Source: CALJFL01 sp047633055
GTDB lineage: Bacteria; Pseudomonadota; Gammaproteobacteria; Pseudomonadales; Halieaceae
NCBI GenBank assembly: GCA_047633055.1
Contig: JBLIEI010000006.1
Coordinates: 18,643-82,642, forward strand
Length of the DNA: 64,000 nucleotides
Reading direction: 5' to 3'
Made by a program: the position numbers and the translations under genes. The notes beneath the pieces were generated by a model that saw nothing but the letters and a program-made list of their open reading frames with translations, was not told where the DNA came from and searched no databases. Positions 15,678-24,480 of this stretch are shown one piece after another. The stretch's first letter is position 1. Each line of letters begins with the position of its first letter.

Positions 15678-17342
15678 CTATTTAAGCTTTCTGTAACGAA
15701 CGCGCTGTGGCTGATCTGCTGCGGCACCGACACGGCTTCTGCGGTCTTCTTCGTACTCACTGAAGTTACCCTCGTGGAATACCACATTGTCGTCATCCTC
15801 GTAGGCGAGGATATGGGTGGCGATGCGGTCGAGAAACCAGCGATCGTGGGAGATGACCATTGCCGCTCCCGGAAATGCCAGCAGGGCTTCTTCCAGCGCC
15901 CGCAAAGTTTCCACATCAAGATCATTGGTTGGCTCGTCCAGCAGCAGTACGTTGGCGCCCTGTTTGAGAAGTTTGGCCAGATGGAGTCGATTGCGCTCGC
16001 CGCCCGACAGGTCCTTGACGAACTTCTGCTGGTCCGCGCCCTTGAAGTTAAATCGCCCCGCATAATTGCGCGAGCCTACCTCGTAATTACCAATGCGCAG
16101 TATGTCCTGGCCTTCAGATAACTCCTCCCACACCGTCTTGTCGCCATTGAGGTCATCCCGGGACTGGTCGACATAAGCGAGTTTTACGCTCTCTCCAACT
16201 TTTACGGTGCCGCCATCGGGCGTCTCCTCTCCGGTAATGATTTTGAACAGCGTGGACTTGCCCATGCCGTTGGCGCCGATGATGCCGACGATACTTCCGG
16301 GCGGCACCACAAAGCTGACGTCGTCAAAAAGCAATCTGTCGCCAAACGTCTTTTTCAGATTATCGACCTCGAGCACGTTATCACCCAGTCGGGGTCCTGG
16401 TGGTATATAAATTTCATTGGTCTCATTGCGACTTTGAAAGTCTTGAGATTGCAGTTCTTCAAAACGCTGCAGTCTCGCCTTACTCTTTGCCTGTCGGCCC
16501 TTGGGGTTGGAGCGAACCCAGTCCAGTTCGGCTTTGATCGCCTTCTGATGAGAAGCTTCCTGGCGTTTTTCCTGTCCCAGTCGTGCTTCTTTGGCATTCA
16601 GCCAGTCGGAATAGTTGCCCTCATAGGGTATGCCGCGGCCGCGGTCGAGCTCTAGAATCCAACCGGCTGCGTTATCGAGGAAGTAGCGATCGTGGGTGAT
16701 AGCGACCACGGTGCCAGGAAAATCGTGCAGAAAGCGTTCAAGCCAGCCTACACTTTCAGCGTCCAGATGGTTGGTGGGTTCGTCAAGCAACAGCATGTCC
16801 GGGTTGGACAGCAACAGGCGACACAATGCCACCCGCCGCATCTCGCCGCCGGATAGGGTGCTGACATCGGCCCCCCAGGGGGGTAAGCGCAAGGCATCCG
16901 CTGCCACCTCCAGCTTGTGGTCCAAATTGTGAGCGTCGGTGGCCTGAATGATATCTTCCAGGCGCGCCTGCTCTTTCGCCAGAGCATCAAAATCGGCGTC
17001 GGGTTCAGCGTAATCAGCGTAAATCTTGTCCAATCCGCTTAGCGCGTCAATGGCCTCTTGAACACCCTCCTCAACATTGCCGCGCACATCTTTGTCCGTA
17101 TTGAGCTGTGGTTCCTGCGGCAAGTAGCCGATGTTGATGCCGGCCTGAGGCCTGGCTTCGCCAAGTATATCCGTGTCCAGCCCGGCCATAATGCGCAGCA
17201 AGGTCGATTTTCCCGAGCCGTTCAGGCCCAGGACACCAATTTTGGCACCCGGGAAAAATGACAGGGAAATGTCCTCGAGAATTTTCTTCTTGGGTGGCAC
17301 GATCTTACCAACCCGATTCATGGTGTAGACGTACTGGGCCAT
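15678..17342 (-). CDS. ettA: energy-dependent translational throttle protein EttA (ABC-F)
   Basis: EttA is a soluble ABC-F ATPase that binds the ribosomal E site and gates the first elongation steps according to ATP/ADP. The 554-residue protein has two ATPase domains: Walker A GLNGSGKST and GANGMGKST, signature LSGGEMRR and LSGGERNR, and Walker B LLLDEPTNHLD and LLLDEPTNDLD. The arm domain between the halves of domain 1 (YADYAEPDADFDALAKEQARLE) and the linker are present. The start MAQYVYTMNRVGKIVPPKK is the canonical EttA start. The Uup and YheS paralogues begin differently. Confidence 0.95.
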   Translation of the reverse strand: MAQYVYTMNRVGKIVPPKKKILEDISLSFFPGAKIGVLGLNGSGKSTLLRIMAGLDTDILGEARPQAGINIGYLPQEPQLNTDKDVRGNVEEGVQEAIDALSGLDKIYADYAEPDADFDALAKEQARLEDIIQATDAHNLDHKLEVAADALRLPPWGADVSTLSGGEMRRVALCRLLLSNPDMLLLDEPTNHLDAESVGWLERFLHDFPGTVVAITHDRYFLDNAAGWILELDRGRGIPYEGNYSDWLNAKEARLGQEKRQEASHQKAIKAELDWVRSNPKGRQAKSKARLQRFEELQSQDFQSRNETNEIYIPPGPRLGDNVLEVDNLKKTFGDRLLFDDVSFVVPPGSIVGIIGANGMGKSTLFKIITGEETPDGGTVKVGESVKLAYVDQSRDDLNGDKTVWEELSEGQDILRIGNYEVGSRNYAGRFNFKGADQQKFVKDLSGGERNRLHLAKLLKQGANVLLLDEPTNDLDVETLRALEEALLAFPGAAMVISHDRWFLDRIATHILAYEDDDNVVFHEGNFSEYEEDRRSRVGAAADQPQRVRYRKLK

Positions 17343-17399
17343 GGTGCTCTCAGCTGCAATAATTGAGGACGAAGTCTAGCAGTAATTAAAGCGCTGGGT

Positions 17400-18145
17400 C
17401 AGGTCCAGTGGAGGAATAGCGCTGAGCTCGGTTTATTAATACTAACGGGCGAGGGAGCGTCCCCTGCCGATACCAGAAAGATTTCCACCCGGTACAGATG
17501 ACCAAGGCGTCTGCTGTCTCTTTTGGTCTGCGGGTATCACACGCCATAATTTTTTCGCGATTGCGGTTAAAGGCCTGGTACATGCGCCTCAATTCTTCAA
17601 GTACCTGCGGGTTGTCGGTGCCAATGATGATCCGGTCCGGTCCGGACCCTGACCGTCTGAGACGGCGGATCCCTCTTTTAAAAATTCTGGATTTGAAGTT
17701 GTTTCGATCGTTATGTTGCGCCCGTCACGCTCAAGTGCCTGCTGGATACGTTCCTTTACCCTGCCCGTGGTGCCCACAGGCACCGTTGACTGGGTACTTG
17801 CCACCTTCCGGTCCAGCAATGCTCTGCAATGGTATCGGCTACTGCCATGACCTGACTGAGGTCTGTGCCGCCATCGCTTTTGGGTGGCGTCCCCACGCAG
17901 ATAAACAAATAAGTGCTTTGCTCGATGGCGTCCCCTGCTGAGGTGGTAAAAGATAGAAGCCCACTGTGAATCCCATCTATGATCAACTGGCTAAGTCCCG
18001 GTTCGTAAAAAGGCACCAGACCCTCGTTGAGTTGGCTGACCCGATCAGGATCGACGTCTACACAGGTAACTTTGTGGCCTACATCTGCAAATACCGCAGC
18101 CTGAACCAGACCGACATAGCCGCACCCAAAAATACCTACATTTAT
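17400..18145 (-). pseudogene. shattered UDP-glucose 6-dehydrogenase gene
   Basis: Three reading frames on the minus strand together spell a UDP-glucose/GDP-mannose dehydrogenase. The start NVGIFGCGYVGLVQAAVFAD (Rossmann motif) with VDVDPDRVSQLNEGL and FYEPGL runs to ICVGTPPKSDGGTDLSQV. A frame change near 17810 leads to KVASTQSTVPVGTTGRVKE and TSNPEFLKEGSAVSD. Another near 17645 leads to PDRIIIGTDNPQVLEELRRM, then RNREKIMACDTRRPKE fused directly to ADALVICTGWKSFW. The last piece belongs to the C-terminal domain, so roughly 200 codons, including the catalytic Cys region, are deleted. The first codon also reads ATA rather than ATG. The enzyme would have made UDP-glucuronate for glycans; it cannot now. 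Confidence 0.85.
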
Positions 18146-18274
18146 TGAGGTTAAAGCCTTCTGTTTAGTTTTGATCTCTCGAGAATGTCATTAATATAAG
18201 GACGAAGGGTGATCAAAATAAAACAGTAATCGCCAAAGTGCCGCTAACCCTTATCTAGAGGCCGGGTTATGAGG

Positions 18275-18280
18275 TAGAAT
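18275..18280 (+). promoter_or_regulatory. -10 element upstream of glyA
   Basis: TAGAAT sits 60 bases before glyA and is followed by CCGCGG. GTAGAATCCGCG (18274-18285) is identical to the rpsF promoter core at 7040-7051. No good -35 hexamer is present at 17-base spacing (TATCTA), so an activator may help. Called by similarity to the rpsF promoter. Confidence 0.5.
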
Positions 18281-18340
18281 CCGCGGCTTCTATACGGGGG
18301 GTGGTATGCCATCGACCTCCCGCTCGCACAGGGAATTTCT

Positions 18341-19603
18341 ATGTTTGACAGCGATATGACGATTGAGGGGTTTGACGACGCCATTTTTGGTGCGATTCAA
18401 GAGGAAGAGCAGCGCCAAGAAGAGCATATTGAGCTTATTGCATCCGAGAACTATGCCAGTCCCAGGGTGATGCAGGCTCAGGGCTCAGTTCTGACCAACA
18501 AATACGCAGAAGGCTACCCTGGCAAACGTTATTACGGCGGCTGCGAGTTCGTGGACAAGGCCGAGGTGCTCGCCATAGAGCGGGTTAAGGCGTTGTTTGG
18601 TGCCGATTATGCGAATGTTCAGCCACATTCGGGTTCGCAGGCAAATTCAGCCGTTTTTCTCGCGCTGTTGCAGCCAGGCGATACTATCCTGGGAATGAGC
18701 TTGGCAGACGGTGGCCATCTGACACACGGTGCCAAGCCCAGTTTCTCCGGCAAGCAGTACAACGCGATTCAGTACGGCCTGGACAGTGACACCTGTGAGG
18801 TGGATTACGCGCAGGTTGAAGCACTGGCGTTGGAGCACAAACCCAAGATGATAATTGCCGGTTTTTCGGCCTATAGCCGAGTGATGGATTGGGCACGTTT
18901 CCGCGAGATTGCGGACAAGGTCGGTGCCTATCTTCTGGTTGATATGGCCCATGTTGCGGGCCTGGTCGCTGCGGGTATCTATCCCAACCCTGTGCCGTAT
19001 GCCGATGTAGTGACGTCTACTACCCACAAAACTCTGCGGGGTCCCCGTGGGGGCGTGATTCTGGCAAAGGCCAATGCAGATCTGGAAAAGAAATTCAATT
19101 CTGCGGTATTCCCCGGTGGTCAGGGCGGGCCACTGATGCATGTCATTGCCGCCAAGGCCGTCAGTTTTCTGGAGGCCCAGAGCGAGGAATTTGTGACCTA
19201 CCAGAAACAGGTCGTGACCAATGCGCGTGCTATGGCGAAGACCTTTATAGACCGCGGTATCAATATTGTCTCCGGTGGGACGGATAACCACCTGATGCTG
19301 GTAGACCTTATCGATAAACCCTATACCGGTAAAGATGCTGACGCGGCACTGGGCGCAGCCAATATTACGGTTAACAAGAATGCGGTTCCTGGAGATCCGC
19401 GTTCGCCGTTTATTACATCCGGCCTGCGGGTCGGTACACCGGCTATTACTACTCGCGGTTTTGGCGAGGCAGAAATCGTGGAGTTGACGGGATGGATGTG
19501 TGACGTCCTGGAGTCACTTGAGAGCGGACATTCGGAAGAGGTGATTGTCGAGGTAAAAGGGAAAGTGCTCGAAATCTGCAGTCGCTTCCCTGTTTATCGT
19601 TAA
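18341..19603 (+). CDS. glyA: serine hydroxymethyltransferase
   Basis: GlyA interconverts serine and glycine with tetrahydrofolate, the main source of one-carbon units, using PLP. The 420-residue protein has IELIASENYASPRVMQAQGS, the YPGKRYYGGCEFVD block, and the PLP lysine K230 in STTHKTLRGPRGG. The ATG gives MFDSDMTIEGFDD, slightly longer than E. coli's start. It is followed by a strong bidirectional terminator shared with the convergent EF-G gene. Length and motifs are standard. Confidence 0.97.
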   Translation: MFDSDMTIEGFDDAIFGAIQEEEQRQEEHIELIASENYASPRVMQAQGSVLTNKYAEGYPGKRYYGGCEFVDKAEVLAIERVKALFGADYANVQPHSGSQANSAVFLALLQPGDTILGMSLADGGHLTHGAKPSFSGKQYNAIQYGLDSDTCEVDYAQVEALALEHKPKMIIAGFSAYSRVMDWARFREIADKVGAYLLVDMAHVAGLVAAGIYPNPVPYADVVTSTTHKTLRGPRGGVILAKANADLEKKFNSAVFPGGQGGPLMHVIAAKAVSFLEAQSEEFVTYQKQVVTNARAMAKTFIDRGINIVSGGTDNHLMLVDLIDKPYTGKDADAALGAANITVNKNAVPGDPRSPFITSGLRVGTPAITTRGFGEAEIVELTGWMCDVLESLESGHSEEVIVEVKGKVLEICSRFPVYR

Positions 19604-19626
19604 ATTTATCAGAAGGTCTCAGGTAT

Positions 19627-19655
19627 AAAAAAACCGGCGTGAAGCCGGTTTTTTT
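19627..19655. terminator. bidirectional terminator between glyA and the EF-G gene
   Basis: A perfect inverted repeat pairs AAAAAAACCGGC (19627-19638) with GCCGGTTTTTTT (19644-19655) across a GTGAA loop. The A-run and T-run allow termination on both strands, serving glyA (+) and the EF-G gene (-). Confidence 0.93.
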
Positions 19656-19668
19656 ATTGCCAGAACGT

Positions 19669-21753
19669 TTAAGCGTTAGCTTTACGCTCTTTAACCTCAG
19701 CAACAACCTTTTCTGCCACATTCTTTGGGCAAGGCAGGTAGTGTGAGAACTCCATCGAGAACTGACCACGACCAGAGGTCATGGTGCGCAGTTGGCCGAT
19801 ATAACCAAACATCTCTGAAAGAGGTACGTCAGCCTTAATCCTAACGCCTGTTGTACCTGCATCCTGATCCTTGATCATGCCACGGCGACGGTTGAGGTCA
19901 CCAATGACATCGCCGACATGATCGTCTGGCGTGAATACGTCAACTTTCATGATGGGTTCGATCAACTGCGCGCCGGCCTTAGGCATGGTCTGACGGAAGG
20001 CCCCACGTGCCGCGAGCTCAAACGCAATTGCCGAGGAGTCAACCGCGTGGAAGCCACCGTCGTACAGCTCGATTTCAACGTCCAGAACCGGGAAGCCCGC
20101 AACCGTACCTTCATTCATCAAGCTCTTAAAGCCTTTCTCCACAGCGGGGAAGAATTCCTTGGGCACGTTACCGCCCACCACCGAGGATGAAAACACGAAT
20201 CCGGTTCCTGGCGCGCCAGGCTTGATGCGATAGTCGATTTTACCAAACTGACCAGAACCACCAGACTGTTTTTTGTGCGTATAAGAATCATCAATTTCCT
20301 CAGTAATGGTTTCACGGTAGGCAACCTGCGGCTCGCCTACTGTTAGTTCAACACCGTAGGTGCGCTTCAATATGTCGACTTTTACATCCAGATGAAGCTC
20401 GCCCATGCCCTTGAGGATGGTCTCGCCAGAATCTATGTCAGTTTCAACGCGGAACGAGGGATCTTCAGCGATCATTTTGCCGATCGCGATACCCATTTTC
20501 TCAGCACCACCTTTATCCTTTGGCGCAACGGCAATGGAGATTACTGGCTCCGGGAAGACCATGGGTTCCAGCGTGCAGGGGTGCTTGGGATCACACAATG
20601 TGTGACCCGTTTGAACATTCTTCATGCCGACAATGGCAATAATGTCACCGGCCTGTGCTTTTTCCAGTTCAGCGCGGTCGTTCGCGTGCATCTCCACCAT
20701 ACGGCCAATACGCTCGGTTTTACCGGTGTACGAATTGAGAATGGAGTCGCCTCGGTTTAATACCCCTGAATAAACACGCACGAAGGTCAGCGCACCGAAA
20801 CGGTCATCCATAATTTTGAAGGCGAGGGCTCGAAAAGGCTCGTCGATAGAAACCAGTGCCACCTCACCGTTGGGCTCACCTTCCTCGTCGGTTAGCGGCT
20901 GAGGATCAACTTCTGTCGGTGACGGCAGGTAATCAACAACGGCGTCCAGAATCAGCTGTACGCCCTTGTCTTTGAAGGCTGAGCCACAGTAAGTGGGGAA
21001 GAAGTCCAGCTTGCGAGTACCTTCGCGGATGCAATGCTTGATAACGTCCATTTCAGGCTCGGTGCCGTCTAGATACAACTCCAAGGCCTCATCGTCTTGC
21101 TCAACGGCCGTCTCAATCAGTTTTTCGCGCCACTCTTCAACCTCATCCACCATGTTTTCTGGTACATCGGAAATATCGAATTTCTCCGGGTTACCTGGGT
21201 CCGGCCAAACGTGTGCTTTGCGGCTCAAAAGGTCAACGACGCCGATAAAATCTTCTTCGCGGCCTATTGGCAATACCATCACCAGCGGATTGGCGCCCAG
21301 AACCTTCTCAACTTGCCCAACCACATTCAGAAAATCGGCACCTATTCGATCGAGTTTGTTAACAAAGATGATACGTGCGACTTCAGATTCATTGGCGTAT
21401 CGCCAGTTGGTCTCAGACTGTGGCTCAACGCCACCCGAGCCGCAGAAAACACCTACGCCGCCATCCAGTACTTTCAGCGAGCGGTAAACTTCAATGGTGA
21501 AGTCCACGTGGCCGGGAGTATCGATGATGTTCAAGCGATGATCCTTCCAGAAACAAGTCGTGGCTGCAGATTGAATGGTAATTCCGCGCTCCTGCTCCTG
21601 CTCCATAAAGTCCGTGGTTGCTGCACCATCGTGCACTTCACCGGTTTTGTGAATTTTGCCAGTCAGCTTTAGAATGCGTTCGGTGGTGGTGGTTTTTCCC
21701 GCATCAACGTGGGCAAAGATGCCGATATTCCTGTACAGCGATAAATCAGTCAT
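19669..21753 (-). CDS. elongation factor G, second copy (EF-G2 type)
   Basis: A translational GTPase of 694 residues with G1 AHVDAGKTT, G3 DTPGHVDF and G4 NKLDR, and domains II-V, including GELHLDVKVDILKR and the C-terminal RRGMIKDQDAG and PLSEMFGYIGQLRTMTSGRG blocks. The start MTDLSLYRNIGIFAHVDAGK differs from the MARxTPIxxYRNIGIxAHIDAGK of str-operon FusA, and GEVHDGAATTDFMEQEQERGI is retained. The gene is alone, away from rpsL-rpsG, so it is probably an additional EF-G, possibly specialised for elongation or recycling. Whether a canonical fusA exists elsewhere cannot be seen here. It is divergent from nrdR. Confidence 0.85.
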   Translation of the reverse strand: MTDLSLYRNIGIFAHVDAGKTTTTERILKLTGKIHKTGEVHDGAATTDFMEQEQERGITIQSAATTCFWKDHRLNIIDTPGHVDFTIEVYRSLKVLDGGVGVFCGSGGVEPQSETNWRYANESEVARIIFVNKLDRIGADFLNVVGQVEKVLGANPLVMVLPIGREEDFIGVVDLLSRKAHVWPDPGNPEKFDISDVPENMVDEVEEWREKLIETAVEQDDEALELYLDGTEPEMDVIKHCIREGTRKLDFFPTYCGSAFKDKGVQLILDAVVDYLPSPTEVDPQPLTDEEGEPNGEVALVSIDEPFRALAFKIMDDRFGALTFVRVYSGVLNRGDSILNSYTGKTERIGRMVEMHANDRAELEKAQAGDIIAIVGMKNVQTGHTLCDPKHPCTLEPMVFPEPVISIAVAPKDKGGAEKMGIAIGKMIAEDPSFRVETDIDSGETILKGMGELHLDVKVDILKRTYGVELTVGEPQVAYRETITEEIDDSYTHKKQSGGSGQFGKIDYRIKPGAPGTGFVFSSSVVGGNVPKEFFPAVEKGFKSLMNEGTVAGFPVLDVEIELYDGGFHAVDSSAIAFELAARGAFRQTMPKAGAQLIEPIMKVDVFTPDDHVGDVIGDLNRRRGMIKDQDAGTTGVRIKADVPLSEMFGYIGQLRTMTSGRGQFSMEFSHYLPCPKNVAEKVVAEVKERKANA

Positions 21754-22077
21754 GGTATTTCTCTAACATTTTGAATGTGGCTTAAAAATAGGGCGCAAAG
21801 GTACAGGAAAACGGGCCACATTGGGAGTACCCAACGCAGTCTATTTACACCTTTCAGGGCAGAGGGTATCTAGGGCTTGGTCAATATGTCGGCATTCCTG
21901 CGCATATCGGGTCGCTGACTGGCGACCCGGGGCCGTAACTTGATGTATTACCTGTGAGATAAAAGCCGCTTCTTCGCCGTATTAAAGAGGGTCGCCCGAG
22001 TATCTCAGCGCGGCTCATATCGGGTTTATCGAAGAATAATATGTTAATCTTCAGTCACTTAGCTTGAAGGAAAGTCC
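21754..22077. other. divergent intergenic region between EF-G and nrdR
   Basis: 324 bases without an ORF. It contains a perfect 7-bp inverted repeat, GGGTCGC (21909-21915) and GCGACCC (21922-21928), around TGACTG, with no T-run; this could be an operator or part of an RNA leader. The nrdR start is preceded by GAAGGAAAG. Confidence 0.5.
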
Positions 22078-22572
22078 ATGCATTGCCCATTTTGTGCCGC
22101 AGATGACACTAAGGTTATTGACTCCCGCTTGGTTGCCGGCGGAGATCAGGTACGCCGCCGCCGCGAATGCATGACGTGTAAGGAGCGCTACACCACCTAC
22201 GAAGTTGCAGAACTGGTGATGCCCCGAGTGATAAAGCAAAACGGTAGTCGCGAGCCTTTCAATGAAGAAAAGCTTAGGGCTGGCTTCTTGCGGGCCCTGG
22301 AAAAGCGCCCTGTGTCCATTGAGGATATAGAGGCTGTCATCAATCAGATTAAGCACGTACTGAGGGTAACCGGTGAGCGAGAGATTAAATCGCTGGTGCT
22401 GGGTGAGTTGGTGATGGACAAGCTCAAGCGGTTGGATCAGGTCGCCTATGTCCGATTTGCGTCCGTCTACCGCAGTTTTGAGGATATTGCCGAATTTCGT
22501 CAGGCTATTGAGCGGCTCGAGGCGGAACCACAGCCTGACGGCGTAAAGAACAAGGAAGGCGAGTCGGCCTGA
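22078..22572 (+). CDS. nrdR: transcriptional repressor NrdR
   Basis: NrdR senses ATP/dATP and represses ribonucleotide reductase genes through NrdR boxes. The 164-residue protein has the zinc ribbon (C3, C6, C31, C34 in CPFC and CMTC), the ERYTTYE block and an ATP-cone domain (VIKQNGSREPFNEEKLRAGF, ~50-135). It heads the nrdR-ribD-ribE-ribBX-ribH-nusB-thiL-pgpA run, a conserved gammaproteobacterial order, with ribD 42 bases downstream. Confidence 0.97.
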   Translation: MHCPFCAADDTKVIDSRLVAGGDQVRRRRECMTCKERYTTYEVAELVMPRVIKQNGSREPFNEEKLRAGFLRALEKRPVSIEDIEAVINQIKHVLRVTGEREIKSLVLGELVMDKLKRLDQVAYVRFASVYRSFEDIAEFRQAIERLEAEPQPDGVKNKEGESA

Positions 22573-22614
22573 CCTTACTGCTGAATTTTAATTTCTGAGA
22601 CCTTAGCCGCAACT

Positions 22615-23730
22615 GTGGACACTTCCCTAGACACCCGAATGATGACGCGAGCCCTGCAACTGGCGCGCCGTGGTCGCTACTGGGCCAAGCCGAACCCGCA
22701 TGTCGGCTGTGTGTTGGTGCGCGAAGGAACGGTTATCGGCGAGGGCTTCACTCAGTTAGCGGGGGGCAATCACGCTGAGGTTGAAGCCCTGAATCAGGCG
22801 GGTGATGCCCGCGGTGCAACTGCCTACGTGACACTCGAGCCCTGTAGCCATCAGGGCAAAACAGGGCCTTGTGCCGAGGCTTTGGTAGCAGCGGGCGTTA
22901 GCAGGGTAGTGGCTGCCACAGAGGACCCCAATCCCAGGGTCGCGGGGTCAGGTCTTGCCTTTTGCCAGGCAGCCGCATTAGATGTGACATGCGGTTTGCT
23001 CGAAACCGAAGCCAGGGCGCTTATCCCCGGTTTTATATCCCGAATGAGCCGCGGGCGTGGCCGGGTACGGGCCAAACTGGCTATGTCCTTGGATGGTCGA
23101 ACAGCAATGGCGTCCGGTGAAAGCCAATGGATTACCGGCCCTGCTGCCCGCAGAGACGTGCAGCGCCTGAGAGCGGAAAGCTGCGCGATCATAACTGGCG
23201 TGGGCACCGTTTTGGCCGATGATTGTGCTTTGACGGTGAGGTATGATGATGTCTTGCTGAGTGATCCTGAGGTTGCTGGTGCGCCGCCACAGCCTCCGTT
23301 GCGCGTGGTGCTGGACTCAAGTTTGCGAACCACAGAGGGCGCCCGCATTTTGTCGCCAGATGCGCCAACCTTGATGCTTCACAGCGAGGGCGCCGTCGTT
23401 CCCGAACATTTAAAAGTTGGCAATACAGCGCTAAGTTCATTAGCACGGGGTTCGGCCGGTCTGGATCTTGTCGCACTAATGGCGTTATTGGCAGAGCGGC
23501 AATGCAACGAAATTCTGGTAGAATCTGGGCCCCGTTTGGCGGGCGCCCTGTTGCAGGCGGGACTGCTGGACGAATTAATCGTCTATATGGCCCCAACTCT
23601 GATGGGTGATAGAGCCCAGCCGTTATTGGCATTGCCCATAGATACAATGGGCGAGAAAGTCGCGCTGCACATCGTCGACATTCGAAAAGTGGGCGAGGAC
23701 TGGCGCATAACGGCCAAACCCGAGAACTAG
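22615..23730 (+). CDS. ribD: riboflavin biosynthesis deaminase/reductase RibD
   Basis: RibD carries out steps two and three of riboflavin synthesis: deamination of the pyrimidine intermediate, then NADPH-dependent ribose reduction. The 371-residue protein has the N-terminal deaminase with zinc ligands H53 (NHAEVEAL), C77 and C86 (LEPCSHQGKTGPC), and the C-terminal reductase (RAKLAMSLDGRTAMASGESQWITG and EILVESGPRLAGALL). The start is GTG at 22615, which places the protein at family length. It is followed by ribE after 19 bases. Confidence 0.95.
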   Translation: MDTSLDTRMMTRALQLARRGRYWAKPNPHVGCVLVREGTVIGEGFTQLAGGNHAEVEALNQAGDARGATAYVTLEPCSHQGKTGPCAEALVAAGVSRVVAATEDPNPRVAGSGLAFCQAAALDVTCGLLETEARALIPGFISRMSRGRGRVRAKLAMSLDGRTAMASGESQWITGPAARRDVQRLRAESCAIITGVGTVLADDCALTVRYDDVLLSDPEVAGAPPQPPLRVVLDSSLRTTEGARILSPDAPTLMLHSEGAVVPEHLKVGNTALSSLARGSAGLDLVALMALLAERQCNEILVESGPRLAGALLQAGLLDELIVYMAPTLMGDRAQPLLALPIDTMGEKVALHIVDIRKVGEDWRITAKPEN

Positions 23731-23749
23731 AACAGAGACGGAAGCAAAG

Positions 23750-24412
23750 ATGTTTACAGGTATTATTCAGGCAGTAGGCGAAATCGCCGCCTTGCAGCCC
23801 AGCGGCGGCGACATACGCCTGCGGGTACGAACCGGCAAACTTAGTTTGGACGATGTGGGCATTGGCGACAGCATTGCCACCAATGGGGTCTGCCTCACGG
23901 TAATTGAATTGCCAGGGGATGGCTATTGGGCCGATGTATCTGTCGAAACCATGAATTTCACTACGCTGACAGAGCTCAAGCCCGGCAGCGCCGTAAATCT
24001 CGAGAAAGCGATGACGCCAGCCAGTCGATTAGGCGGACATATTGTTAGCGGCCACATAGATGGCGTTGGTGAAGTTGTCAGCCTGGTAGAGGATGCCCGG
24101 TCCTGGCGGTTCGTGATCCGGGCGCCCGACGCACTGGCTAAATATATCGCCCACAAGGGCAGTATCTGCATAGATGGCACTAGCCTCACAGTAAATGCAG
24201 TCAGCGGTGCCGAGTTCGAGCTCAATATTATTCCGCAGACGATGGCTGAGACCGTTTTTGGCAGCTACAGCGCCGGCAGTAAAATTAACCTTGAGGTCGA
24301 TGTCATTGCCCGTTATCTGGAGCGCCTTATTTTGGGTGATGCGGCGGCAGATCCGGAGTCCCGAGGTGTTTCAATGGCGTTGTTGGCTGAAAATGGATTT
24401 TTAGGACGATAG
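23750..24412 (+). CDS. ribE: riboflavin synthase, alpha chain
   Basis: Catalyses dismutation of two 6,7-dimethyl-8-ribityllumazine molecules to riboflavin. The 220-residue protein starts MFTGIIQAVGEIAAL and shows the internal duplication of two lumazine-binding barrels: SIATNGVCLTV with NLEKAM and GGHIVSGHIDGVGEV, then GSICIDGTSLTVNAV with NLEVDVIARYLERL. ATG is preceded by GGAAGC. Length is normal (E. coli 213). Confidence 0.96.
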   Translation: MFTGIIQAVGEIAALQPSGGDIRLRVRTGKLSLDDVGIGDSIATNGVCLTVIELPGDGYWADVSVETMNFTTLTELKPGSAVNLEKAMTPASRLGGHIVSGHIDGVGEVVSLVEDARSWRFVIRAPDALAKYIAHKGSICIDGTSLTVNAVSGAEFELNIIPQTMAETVFGSYSAGSKINLEVDVIARYLERLILGDAAADPESRGVSMALLAENGFLGR

Positions 24413-24480
24413 ACTTACTAGTAGTCTTAACTACGAGTCTCAGTTATGGGTTTTAACGACAGGAATTTTGGAAATTATTT

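Noticed and set aside
24413..24480. Possible FMN riboswitch before the riboflavin genes.
   Set aside because: The gaps before ribD (42 bases) and ribBX (68 bases) are too short for an RFN element and lack its conserved segments. Only a short AGACT/AGTCT repeat is present near 24412.
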